Below, in pieces: positions 1 to 6,972 of a DNA stretch of 11,021 nt. Origin of the DNA: a bacterium (GTDB lineage Bacteria; Desulfobacterota; Anaeroferrophillalia; Anaeroferrophillales; Tharpellaceae); assembly GCA_029935295.1 (NCBI GenBank), contig JAOZKP010000075.1:1-11021 (forward strand), given 5' to 3'. Under the pieces are notes generated by a model, which was not told the DNA's origin, did not search any database, and was given only the letters and a program-made list of their open reading frames with translations. A program made the translations under genes and the position numbers. Numbering within the stretch: position 1 is the first letter of the stretch; every line of letters starts with the position of its first letter.

Positions 1-322
1 CCGAGTAGCTGCCGCCAACATTTTTACCAATCGAACCCGGCTTACCATACTCAAGCCCTCCGACTTCACATGCCCAGACACCTTTAACGTTTCCGTCGTT
101 TGTTGCCGCATCTACCCACAACCGATACCTGACTTCACCCCAACTCTCGGCAGTAGTTCCATCGAGCAGAACTCCTTTTTCTGATTGAAACCAATCATTG
201 TGATTGGTGTAAACCATAAAGCGATTATTAAAATCACCATGAATCTTGATATCTGCGGCCAGAGCCGGAACTGCCACCCCGACTACAACCAGTAGAATTA
301 TTACGGTAACTAATCTTTTCAT
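1..322 (-). CDS. Outer-membrane porin-like protein, N-terminal part
   Basis: An open frame runs from ATG at 320-322 to the window edge, giving 107 complete codons with no stop. The start is well supported by the Shine-Dalgarno AAGGAG about 9 nt upstream. Residues 1-23 form a clear signal peptide (MKRL, then a Val/Ile/Leu core, ending PALAA), with likely cleavage at ALA|A or LAA|D. The mature part begins DIKIHGDFNNRFMVY and continues with alternating polar and hydrophobic residues and many Gly, Trp, Tyr and Asn (for example GEVRYRLWVDAA). This is typical of the first strands of a porin-type beta-barrel. It resembles the porin-like proteins often found in Desulfobacterota, but the family cannot be fixed from this fragment. 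It is transcribed away from the nik operon and may pass small solutes. A link to metals is only suggested by position and by the inverted repeat upstream. Confidence 0.75.
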   Translation of the reverse strand, partial: MKRLVTVIILLVVVGVAVPALAADIKIHGDFNNRFMVYTNHNDWFQSEKGVLLDGTTAESWGEVRYRLWVDAATNDGNVKGVWACEVGGLEYGKPGSIGKNVGGSYS

Positions 323-387
323 CTTGTGTCTACTCCTTAAATAATAATCATTTATCTTAATTTTGCAAACTGATTTCCAACTTTAAA

Positions 388-430
388 ATCATATTTTTCA
401 TTTGCCAAGCAAACAGCTAAACATTGGCAA
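388..430 (-). promoter_or_regulatory. Putative porin promoter with a TTGCCAA / TTGGCAA operator
   Basis: On the minus strand a TATGAT -10 box lies at 388-393, about 65 bp before the porin start. No good -35 box is seen at the expected distance. A perfect 7-bp inverted repeat, TTGCCAA (402-408) and TTGGCAA (424-430), separated by 15 bp, covers the -20 to -50 region. A symmetric site about two helical turns across in that place fits a dimeric or tetrameric repressor or activator. The regulator is unknown. The -10 assignment is tentative. Confidence 0.35.
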
Positions 431-570
431 GCAAAAAAACCAAAATGGCGCACCTAACATATATCATATTTATTTAACAGTATTAAATGTAATTAAAAGG
501 TTGTTTTGGTAATTATTTCACCTTTTCCAGGACAGACAAGACAGCTATGACAAATACCAACAACAAATTA

Positions 571-599
571 TTGACTTTATTCAAAACATAAACTATAGA
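571..599 (+). promoter_or_regulatory. Sigma70-type promoter of the nik operon
   Basis: TTGACT (571-576) and TATAGA (594-599) are separated by exactly 17 bp, matching the consensus at five of six positions each. Transcription would start near 605-607, about 220 nt before nikK and at the foot of the first leader hairpin. No E. coli-type NikR half-sites (GTATGA/TCATAC) were seen around it, so control may act mainly on the leader. Confidence 0.65.
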
Positions 600-603
600 G
601 CGA

Positions 604-774
604 TGTTCCAAAAACACAAGAAGTGTGTTTGGAACAAGCGAAAAATTCGCTTGTACGTTTCAAAGCCTGACCAATACTGCAATTTTCATAATACTCCGGC
701 CATGCAGGCACGGCAATTACGCCACGAAGGTGGGAAATCGGCTTTAGCGATCTCCGTCGTCGTGGCTTTTTTTT
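604..774 (+). ncRNA. Structured leader RNA of nikK, riboswitch-like
   Basis: Four hairpins can be read between the predicted transcription start and nikK. Hairpin 1 is TGTTCCAAA (604-612) with TTTGGAACA (628-636), extended by ACAC/GTGT (614-617/623-626). Hairpin 2 is ACAAGCGAA (634-642) with TTCGCTTGT (646-654), a perfect 9-bp stem. Hairpin 3 is CCGGCC (696-701) with GGC-A-CGG (707-713), with one bulged A. Hairpin 4 is the intrinsic terminator at 721-774. Hairpins 1 and 2 share bases 634-636, so their lower stems exclude each other. A terminator after a multi-hairpin leader and before a transporter operon is the usual plan of a transcriptional riboswitch or attenuator. It does not match the cobalamin riboswitch, and I see no match to the NiCo riboswitch. 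Ligand and class are unknown. Confidence 0.5.
721..774 (+). terminator. Intrinsic terminator in the nikK leader (attenuator)
   Basis: GCCACGA (721-727) pairs with TCGTGGC (760-766). Above an internal loop, GGA (733-735) pairs with TCC (753-755) and ATCG (737-740) with CGAT (748-751), closing a 7-nt loop. Eight T follow directly at 767-774. It lies 54 nt before the nikK ATG and after the promoter, so it must be bypassed for expression of the operon. A competing small hairpin, CCAC-GAAG-GTGG (722-733), could form instead. Confidence 0.75.
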
Positions 775-828
775 GCCCGCACGATTGAGAAACCAACACT
801 AAGCTCAAAAACCACCGGAGAACATAAA

Positions 829-1617
829 ATGACCACAAAAACTTTTGCTCTATCCTTTGCCTTGACCCTGCTCCTCACAACCTTTTTCTGCAGTCCAGCA
901 ACGGCTCATTTCGGCATGCTCATTCCATCTGACAACATGGTTATGGCCGACGACCCGCGCACCATCACTCTAAACTTAAGTTTTTCCCATCCCTTTGAAC
1001 AAGCGGGCATGGAACTTAAAACCCTCACTAAATTTTTCGTTCAGAATGCCGGCAGTAAACATGATCTCAAAAGTACTCTCCAACCGCAGACAATCATGAA
1101 AAAACCGGCTTTCAGCTGTGATTACGCAATTAAACGTCCCGGCATCTACCAGTTTGTCATGGAACCTGTACCCTATTGGGAACCTGCAGAAGATTGTTTT
1201 ATCATCCATTATACAAAAACAGTAGTTACTGCCTTTGGCGATGATGACGGTTGGGATAAAGAGGTAGGTTTAAAAACCGAGATTGTCCCCTTGAGCAAAC
1301 CTTTTGCCCTCTATTGCGGCAATCTTTTTCAAGGGATTGTTAAAATGAACGGTAAAGCTGTCCCCGACGCTGAGGTCGAAGTTGAATTTTATAATAAAAA
1401 CGGAATAATAAAAGCTCCGACCGATTACATGATAACGCAGACAATTAAGGCGGACAGCAACGGTGTCTTCAGTTTCAGTGTTCCGGCCGCAGGTTGGTGG
1501 GGCTTTGCCGCTCTTAATAGCGCCGACTATAAGCTGCCCATGAACGGGGTCGATAAAGATGTCGAACTCGGAGCGGTGATCTGGGTTCATTTTGAGTCCT
1601 GGCCCGGACAGAAATAG
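829..1617 (+). CDS. nikK: NikK-like periplasmic DUF4198 protein of a Ni/Co ECF transporter
   Basis: This 262-residue exported protein is the first gene of the operon. Residues 1-26 form a signal peptide (hydrophobic LALTLLLTTFF-like core, ending SPATA), with likely cleavage at ATA|H, so the mature chain would begin HFGMLIPS. That His-initiated start is typical of DUF4198/NikK proteins. The C-terminal half contains a carboxypeptidase-regulatory-like beta domain (GNLFQGIVKMNGKAVPDAEV, then DSNGVFSFSVPAAGWWGF). In the family, NikK accompanies NikM-type transporters and is thought to bind or deliver nickel or cobalt in the periplasm. The neighbours nikM, nikL, nikQ and nikO support this. The start has a GGAGA Shine-Dalgarno 9 nt upstream. 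Expression probably depends on the leader terminator. The choice of nickel over cobalt is inferred from gene content, because CbiMNQO systems normally lack NikK. Confidence 0.8.
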   Translation: MTTKTFALSFALTLLLTTFFCSPATAHFGMLIPSDNMVMADDPRTITLNLSFSHPFEQAGMELKTLTKFFVQNAGSKHDLKSTLQPQTIMKKPAFSCDYAIKRPGIYQFVMEPVPYWEPAEDCFIIHYTKTVVTAFGDDDGWDKEVGLKTEIVPLSKPFALYCGNLFQGIVKMNGKAVPDAEVEVEFYNKNGIIKAPTDYMITQTIKADSNGVFSFSVPAAGWWGFAALNSADYKLPMNGVDKDVELGAVIWVHFESWPGQK

Positions 1618-1677
1618 ATCCAGAAAACCATCAATATAACGAAACTTTACTTAACCTTACTTAAGAGATGATAAATC

Positions 1678-2271
1678 ATGCACATCGCTGAAGGTGTATT
1701 ATCCGGACCGGTAATAGCGGCAGGCTTTGCGGTCACCGCCGTCGGTGTTGGCATTGGCTTGAAAAAACTCGACTTTGAACATATTGCAGAAACCGGCATT
1801 CTCGCCGCCACTTTTTTTGTCGCCTCACTGGTTCATGTACCGGTAGGCCCCAGCAGTGCCCACCTTATCCTTAACGGAGTTATCGGCCTGCTGCTGGGAT
1901 GGGCGGCATTTCCAGCAATCGCTGTCGCCCTGCTGCTGCAGGCTGTTTTTTTTCAATTTGGTGGATTCACAACCCTGGGAGTCAACACCGCAATTATGGC
2001 GCTGCCCGCAGTTGTCTGTTTCTACCTGTTTGCACCTTTACTGAAAAAACCCGGTAAAATTGCATCAACAGCTGCTTTCAGCTGTGGCCTTCTGGCAGTT
2101 TTTTTAAGCGCCGTTCTTTTGGGCGGAGCCCTTTACTTCAGCAATGAGAATTTCTTTGAAGTTGCGACAATTGCAATCTCAACCCATATTCCCATTATGA
2201 TCATTGAAGGTTTTATCACTCTCTTTTGTATCGGTTTCCTGAAAAAGGTCAGGCCGGAAATGCTGCCCTGA
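1678..2271 (+). CDS. nikM: NikM, substrate-binding (S) component of a Ni/Co ECF transporter
   Basis: This 197-residue integral membrane protein of the CbiM/NikM family starts MHIAEGVLSG, the signature N-terminus. In solved NikM structures the N-terminal amine and His2 take part in metal binding, so the start at 1678 is almost certainly right. The conserved segment VGPSSAHLILNGVIG (about 57-71) carries His62, which matches the family's second metal-binding His. The rest is hydrophobic with about six or seven transmembrane helices. It would capture Ni2+ or Co2+ on the periplasmic side and pass it through with NikQ and NikO. It starts 60 bp after nikK, with only a weak AAGAG Shine-Dalgarno. It lacks the fused NikN domain seen in NikMN proteins; NikL presumably takes that role. 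The 135-bp gap before nikL is the longest in the operon. Confidence 0.88.
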   Translation: MHIAEGVLSGPVIAAGFAVTAVGVGIGLKKLDFEHIAETGILAATFFVASLVHVPVGPSSAHLILNGVIGLLLGWAAFPAIAVALLLQAVFFQFGGFTTLGVNTAIMALPAVVCFYLFAPLLKKPGKIASTAAFSCGLLAVFLSAVLLGGALYFSNENFFEVATIAISTHIPIMIIEGFITLFCIGFLKKVRPEMLP

Positions 2272-2361
2272 CCGAAACCTCTACGGACAACTTAGCTTTT
2301 TGACATTATACGGCACCATGACAATCGACTGAGACATTAGGCTTTCACAGAATACCCATGA

Positions 2362-2376
2362 GTCAAGCCTGACCCC
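2362..2376. repeat. Possible REP-like sequence between nikM and nikL
   Basis: The segment GTCAAGCCTGACCCC contains the short inverted repeat GTCA-AGCC-TGAC. Similar strings (GGGGTCAGGCTTGAC on the other strand) are familiar as intergenic repeats near REP-associated Y1 transposases in several proteobacterial genomes. Only one copy is present here and no transposase is visible, so this is a resemblance only. It may explain the unusually long gap between two genes of one operon. Confidence 0.25.
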
Positions 2377-2406
2377 TATTATATTACAGAAATAACGGAG
2401 TTGATT

Positions 2407-3087
2407 ATGCGCAAACAATTTATTATATTTTTTCTTTTTTTTCTGGGCTGGGGATTTTTTTGTGCAGGACCAGTGCAAGCGCACCGGGTTAACGTTTTCG
2501 CCTGGGTCGAAGAAAATACCATTTATACTACCGCCAAATTCAGCGGCGGCAAGGTCGCCCGAGAGAGCCGGATTGAAGTCTATGACAGTCAAAAACAGCT
2601 GCTCCTTAAAGGGCTAACTGACAATCAGGGTGCCTTTTCATTTCCAGTCCCCAAAATTGACAACCTTGAAATTATTGTCGAAGCCGGAACCGGCCATCGC
2701 GGCAGCTGGCAGATTAAAAAGAGTGAGTTGACATTGGCAACGGAAACTGAAAAAACCAAGAATAACGACTCTCCAGCCTCCAACCGGCCCGCTTCCAGCC
2801 TTAAGCCTCAGGCCAAAACCGTGACCACGAGAACCGTAACCGCTGCCACCCCGGGCCCACAAATCAGCTCTGAAGAACTTGAAAACATTGTCAGAAAAGT
2901 GGTAAACAAATCCCTGAATGAGAAATTACATCCGTTGCTGCTGATGCTGTCCGAGATTCGCAACCCCGATCCCGGTTTGAAAGATATTCTCGGTGGTCTG
3001 GGGTACATTTTCGGACTGGTTGGAATAGTTGCCTACATCAAGAGCCGCAAACAACCTTCAGCCAGCAGTCAAAATCTAAAATCATGA
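2407..3087 (+). CDS. nikL: NikL-like accessory subunit of a Ni/Co ECF transporter
   Basis: The start chosen is ATG at 2407, six nt after the Shine-Dalgarno ACGGAG (2395-2400). The in-frame TTG at 2401 touches that site and is unlikely. The product has 226 residues. It carries a signal peptide (MRKQ, then a Phe/Leu/Ile core, ending GPVQA) with likely cleavage at VQA|H, so the mature protein would begin HRVNVFAWVE. A beta-rich domain follows (roughly 25-110). Next come a Ser/Pro/Thr/Lys-rich linker (about 115-150), a probable amphipathic segment, and one C-terminal transmembrane helix (LGYIFGLVGIVAYI) ending in basic residues. This plan, an exported domain tethered to the membrane, is that of NikL, which replaces NikN in many Ni transporters. 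Its ATG overlaps neighbour nikQ (ATGA), implying translational coupling. How it works is not firmly established. Confidence 0.75.
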   Translation: MRKQFIIFFLFFLGWGFFCAGPVQAHRVNVFAWVEENTIYTTAKFSGGKVARESRIEVYDSQKQLLLKGLTDNQGAFSFPVPKIDNLEIIVEAGTGHRGSWQIKKSELTLATETEKTKNNDSPASNRPASSLKPQAKTVTTRTVTAATPGPQISSEELENIVRKVVNKSLNEKLHPLLLMLSEIRNPDPGLKDILGGLGYIFGLVGIVAYIKSRKQPSASSQNLKS

Positions 3088-3857
3088 TTCAGGAAACTTT
3101 CAGTCAAGGGCACTCACCCATCCATAACCTGACGCCCAGAACCCGAACCCTGGCGGCTATACTCCTGGCATTTATCATCGCTTCATGCCATGAACTAATG
3201 CCACTGCTAATGGCGCTGGGGGGGGCCATAATATTAATTTTCACTGCCCGGCTCAACCTTTTTAAAGCCGGGCGCCGCCTTCTGGTGATTGCCGGTTTTT
3301 TGCTGCTCATCTGGATCGTACTGCCGCTGACTTGCGGCGGGCCGGTCATCTGGCAGAACTCTTTCTTGAAAATCGGTCAGACCGGCATTGATCTGGCGCT
3401 GGAACTGACGCTGAAAACATCGTCCATGCTCCTGATCTTTCTCGCCTTAATCTCAACCATGAGCACCGCCGATCTTGCTCACGCTTTGCACAGCCTGAAA
3501 CTGCCGCCCAAACTGGTTTTACTGCTGCTGATTACGTATCGCTATATTTTTCTGATTGAAGATGAACTCCAGACCATGTTAAGAGCAGCCAAGATCAGAA
3601 ATTTTCAACCGGGCACATCTCTGCACTGTTACAAAACCTACGCTAATCTTTTGGGGATGCTCTTTGTCCGCTCGGCCGAACGGGCCCAGCGGGTACATAA
3701 AGCGATGCTCTGCCGCGCCTTTGACGGGCACTTTCACAGCCTGACCGAGTACCACAACCGGCCGCAGGATTACTGTTTTCTAGGCTTTATATTAATTTTA
3801 TCAGTTGTTATAATCATCGGCGAATGGCAGATTGTCACTCTACCGGCAATCTTCTGA
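3084..3857 (+). CDS. nikQ: NikQ, transmembrane T component (EcfT/CbiQ family)
   Basis: This 257-residue membrane protein overlaps the end of nikL by 4 nt (ATGA). Hydrophobic segments lie near residues 23-56, 66-82, 105-125, 143-157 and 230-252, as in CbiQ proteins. The cytoplasmic coupling region carries the two characteristic Ala/Arg motifs of EcfT proteins: RAAKIRNF at 167-174 and AMLCRAFDG at 207-215. In the family these helices dock into the ATPase dimer and transmit ATP hydrolysis to the substrate-binding subunit, here NikM. Length and motifs are normal. In the second motif Ala212 replaces the usual Gly (RAF rather than RGF), a small change. nikO follows after 14 nt, consistent with one operon. 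Confidence 0.85.
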   Translation: MIQETFSQGHSPIHNLTPRTRTLAAILLAFIIASCHELMPLLMALGGAIILIFTARLNLFKAGRRLLVIAGFLLLIWIVLPLTCGGPVIWQNSFLKIGQTGIDLALELTLKTSSMLLIFLALISTMSTADLAHALHSLKLPPKLVLLLLITYRYIFLIEDELQTMLRAAKIRNFQPGTSLHCYKTYANLLGMLFVRSAERAQRVHKAMLCRAFDGHFHSLTEYHNRPQDYCFLGFILILSVVIIIGEWQIVTLPAIF

Positions 3858-3871
3858 TTTTTCAGGACTAA

Positions 3872-4636
3872 ATGAAAAACATGCACACTCATTCCCACCA
3901 TCATCAGAATAATGCTGCCGCAGTCTTGGCGCTGAAAGAACTTTCATTTCATTATCCCGAGGGACCAACAATACTCGATGAACTTAATTTCAAGCTGCAC
4001 GAAAGGGATCATATCGGGATTGCGGCCCCGAACGGGAGTGGCAAGAGTACTCTGTTCCATCTCATTGTCGGCCTGCTGCGGCCGACTGCCGGAAGCATCA
4101 TTTTTAACGACAAAAAAATAACCGAAGAGGCGGATTTTAAAGGGTTGCGGCGCCAGGTCGGCCTGCTTTTTCAAAATGCCGACGACCAGCTCTTCTTCCC
4201 CACAGTAATCGAGGATGTCGCCTTCGGCCCTTTGAATCTGGGTAAGAGCAAATCCGAAGCTTTAGAAATTTCACGGCAGGTTTTAGCCCGCTTAGACTTA
4301 ACCGATTTTGCCGACCGCATTACTTTCAAACTCTCCGGCGGTGAAAAACGTCTGGTCGCCCTGGCCACGGTACTGGCGATGGAGCCCAAAGTCCTGCTTC
4401 TCGATGAACCCACTGCTGGGCTCGATCATAAAACCAAACATAAACTCATCGACCTGCTCAATAGTTTCACCGATCTCTCATATCTTGTAGTTTCCCACGA
4501 ATTCGACTTTTTAACTGAAACCACCAACCACATCTATACAATGGAAAATGGCAAGATACTGGTTGATGAAGAGCTTCATATCCATCACCACGAACACGCC
4601 CACCGCTCCGGCAAACAGCCCCATCGCCATATTTGA
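3872..4636 (+). CDS. nikO: NikO, ATPase of the Ni/Co ECF transporter, with His-rich ends
   Basis: This 254-residue ABC ATPase of the CbiO/NikO/EcfA type has all motifs. Walker A is PNGSGKST (53-60, preceded by Ala52 instead of the usual Gly). The Q-loop has Gln101 in LLFQNADDQLF, the signature LSGGE is at 154-158, Walker B is LLLLDE within 174-179, and the switch His is His209. It would work as a homodimer below NikQ. Both ends are rich in histidine: five His within residues 5-11 and eight within 236-253. These extensions lie outside the catalytic core and could bind nickel or cobalt in the cytoplasm. The start at 3872 has AGGA four nt upstream, which is rather close; Met4 is an alternative. 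No terminator is evident after the gene. Confidence 0.88.
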   Translation: MKNMHTHSHHHQNNAAAVLALKELSFHYPEGPTILDELNFKLHERDHIGIAAPNGSGKSTLFHLIVGLLRPTAGSIIFNDKKITEEADFKGLRRQVGLLFQNADDQLFFPTVIEDVAFGPLNLGKSKSEALEISRQVLARLDLTDFADRITFKLSGGEKRLVALATVLAMEPKVLLLDEPTAGLDHKTKHKLIDLLNSFTDLSYLVVSHEFDFLTETTNHIYTMENGKILVDEELHIHHHEHAHRSGKQPHRHI

Positions 4637-4708
4637 TTCCAAAAACATTCATGATCTAACGACTGAAATAATAGCCCGGAAACTCTTTTTTAGTATCCTG
4701 CGCCAGAC

Positions 4709-6937
4709 TCAGAATTTGCCGCTTAAGCGACAGACCACTGTAAACGGAACTCCGGCGTAATATTGGCTGGCTTGAAAACCATCATCATCAGATTTTATCG
4801 CACCAACATACTTCTTATCAAACAGGTTGCTGAATTCAACCTCAAAAACTGCCTCCCGCAGCCGGCCCAGCTGCTCCATTTTGTAACTCAACTGCAAATC
4901 TACGGTTGTATAACTATCAATCTTTTCCCGGTTTTCAATGTCACCGTAACGCTGATCAACGTATTTAACCGTGGGCGCAACCGTAAAATTTGCGTAATTA
5001 TAAATTAAACCCACCTTCAGCAACCAGCTCGGAGTATCCGGCAGGTCGTTACCGGAAGTTGCCAGGAGGGTGCCTTTACTGGGCAGGTCATCATCAAAAG
5101 TCGCCCGAGTGTAACTCGGATTAAAGAAGAGAATCAGGTTTTCAGCCGGATAAGCATTACATTCAAGCTCCGCGCCCCAAACCGTTGCATCCCCAACATT
5201 CTGATGATAATTAACGCCAACCTGATCATCATAGGCAACAAAAAGCAGGTCGTGGTGACGAGCATAGAAGAGGGTCGGATTAAAACTGAACCAGCGGTGC
5301 TCATAACGACAGCCAAAGTCAAAATTGTCCGAAGTTTCAAGCTCCCAGTTATCATAAATATCCTGCAGAGAAACTTCCGCCGCCTGAAACTTGCTCCGGT
5401 TTTCACTGTATATCATAGCAATCGGGATATAGGCATAGGGCCGCATATAGTTGCGACCATAATTTACATAAACTTCCAAATCCTGCGAAAGACGATAACC
5501 CAGGCTCAAAGAGGGCAGCCATTTCCGGTAATTCATCGCCTGCAAACTCATATCATGATCTATTCCAAGATTATTTTTCAAGGCATCATCATATGAGTAC
5601 GGCGTGTTTTTATCGCTCAGATAAACCCGGCTGGCAGGCTCTTGGTATGCGAAATACTTTATCCCGGCCTGACAGGTAAAAGACCCAAAAGAGCGCCCCG
5701 CCTGCAGGTAAGGAGAATGGATGCTGCCCTCTCCCCGGTTTTCAGCTAGATAGGTCCAGCCGGCGTAGTTGCGCCCCTGATCGTTGATTTTATTTTTACG
5801 GATATATTTCTCCAGGTCATGATTTTCATACCAGTAACCGAGACTGACCAGAGTTCCGTCCCAATCTCCAACATACTCTAACTTGGCACCAAAACGCTCG
5901 GCATCTACATATTTGTCGGCTCCGCCATCAAGCCACTTTTTATCTTCGGAAGAGTAATACGGCTTTAAAGTAATCGTTTGATTCTCTTCCGGCTGATATT
6001 TTATAATCGTGATAACATCGTGATTACTGGTGTCGCTGCGGTGATACTTATAATAATTCACATCATCGGGGGAGCCGGTCAACTCCTCCAGATAGTCATC
6101 ATCATAATGTTCGCCGATATTACGGGCCCGGTCGTAGTCAAGCCCCAGATAATGATCCTGATCAGTCTGGTTGTAGTTGTAGAAGATTTCCGCATCAACT
6201 TCATCACTAAGTTTCAGAGAGACGCCTGACGTAAAATGATTCCGCCCGCCGACCTCACCGGCACCTTTCCACTTATCGGCTTTAGTGTATGAGCCCGACA
6301 GAAAAAATTTGCCCCGGTTCGCTAAAGGTCCGGAGTCGAGTCGAAAAAAACTCCGCGTCAGTGAGTTTGATCCCAGACTCTGGTCCAGCTGCAAAGCAAA
6401 CTCATCGCTCGGCCGGGCGAATTCCAAAGCAATCGTCCCGCCGCGATTACCGGTACCGCTGCTGAGTGCGGCAGGAGTTGCCCCCCGATACAATTTGATC
6501 GCCGCCATATTTTCTAAATCATAAATGTAGTCTCTGGGGCCGACACCCATAATTCCGTAATTAGGGATCCCCTCTACCGTCATTCCGGTAAACATGCTTT
6601 TAATCCCGCGCAGGCGAATTTCCGTTCCGCCGATACCGGTGGGATCGGTAAGCTCGGGGTTGAGACCCGGCAGAATGGCAAACCCCTGGTAAACACTGCT
6701 CAAACCACCGATACCAGCCAGTTTCAAGCCCGCTGAAGATATTTCACTCCCGCTGTAAAGCAGGTCTCCGGTCTGCTTAGTCGGATTTATGGTCTGGGCT
6801 TTAACCATAATATCTGCAAGCTTAGCCACTGGAGTTGATCCGGCGCGGTCATCTCCGAAACACAGATTAGAAAGTAAAAATATGATTAACACCCCTGAAA
6901 TCATTACTGCTTTAAGTTTCTTAAATTTTACAAACAT
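4709..6937 (-). CDS. TonB-dependent outer-membrane receptor, possible Ni/Co importer
   Basis: This 742-residue protein has a signal peptide (about 1-28) and a TonB-box-like DIMVKAQ (42-48). A plug domain of about 60-173 includes the conserved EIRLRGIKS and the stretch IKLYRGATPAALSSGTGNRGGTI. The rest is a beta-barrel ending in a terminal Phe (VCRLSGKF), the usual sorting signal. Length is normal for the family. A probable extracellular loop at residues 257-307 is packed with Asp, Tyr, Asn and four His (His262, 277, 299, 306). The substrate cannot be read from sequence; iron chelates, cobalamin or a Ni chelate are possible. The convergent nik operon, and an upstream attenuator sharing a motif with that of nikK, argue for nickel or cobalt. 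The start has a weak Shine-Dalgarno (TGGGG). No terminator was seen in the 72-bp gap with nikO. Confidence 0.88.
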   Translation of the reverse strand: MFVKFKKLKAVMISGVLIIFLLSNLCFGDDRAGSTPVAKLADIMVKAQTINPTKQTGDLLYSGSEISSAGLKLAGIGGLSSVYQGFAILPGLNPELTDPTGIGGTEIRLRGIKSMFTGMTVEGIPNYGIMGVGPRDYIYDLENMAAIKLYRGATPAALSSGTGNRGGTIALEFARPSDEFALQLDQSLGSNSLTRSFFRLDSGPLANRGKFFLSGSYTKADKWKGAGEVGGRNHFTSGVSLKLSDEVDAEIFYNYNQTDQDHYLGLDYDRARNIGEHYDDDYLEELTGSPDDVNYYKYHRSDTSNHDVITIIKYQPEENQTITLKPYYSSEDKKWLDGGADKYVDAERFGAKLEYVGDWDGTLVSLGYWYENHDLEKYIRKNKINDQGRNYAGWTYLAENRGEGSIHSPYLQAGRSFGSFTCQAGIKYFAYQEPASRVYLSDKNTPYSYDDALKNNLGIDHDMSLQAMNYRKWLPSLSLGYRLSQDLEVYVNYGRNYMRPYAYIPIAMIYSENRSKFQAAEVSLQDIYDNWELETSDNFDFGCRYEHRWFSFNPTLFYARHHDLLFVAYDDQVGVNYHQNVGDATVWGAELECNAYPAENLILFFNPSYTRATFDDDLPSKGTLLATSGNDLPDTPSWLLKVGLIYNYANFTVAPTVKYVDQRYGDIENREKIDSYTTVDLQLSYKMEQLGRLREAVFEVEFSNLFDKKYVGAIKSDDDGFQASQYYAGVPFTVVCRLSGKF

Positions 6938-6972
6938 AAATTTTACCCCAGCATAGAATGCTAAAAAATGAC

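Noticed and set aside
520..600. NikR operator near the nik promoter
   Set aside because: No GTATGA/TCATAC or GTGTTAC/GTAACAC pairs with suitable spacing were seen.
603..788. 61-codon frame across the nikK leader, containing Cys and His residues
   Set aside because: It has no Shine-Dalgarno, would start at the predicted transcription start, and reads straight through strong RNA hairpins and the terminator. The RNA explanation fits better.
600..828. Cobalamin or NiCo riboswitch before nikK
   Set aside because: I could not find the conserved B12-box pattern, nor the conserved helices of the NiCo class. A covariance search is needed to be certain.
2300..2328. TTGACA in the nikM-nikL gap as an internal promoter
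   Set aside because: No acceptable -10 box lies 16-18 bp downstream.
2281..2592. Minus-strand frame of 103 codons over the nikM-nikL gap, possibly a transposase remnant
   Set aside because: The protein has no recognisable motif and over half of it is antisense to nikL. It has no good ribosome site.
4637..4708. Bidirectional terminator between nikO and the TonB receptor
   Set aside because: Only a short T run (4684-4691) is present. I found no stem before it on either strand.
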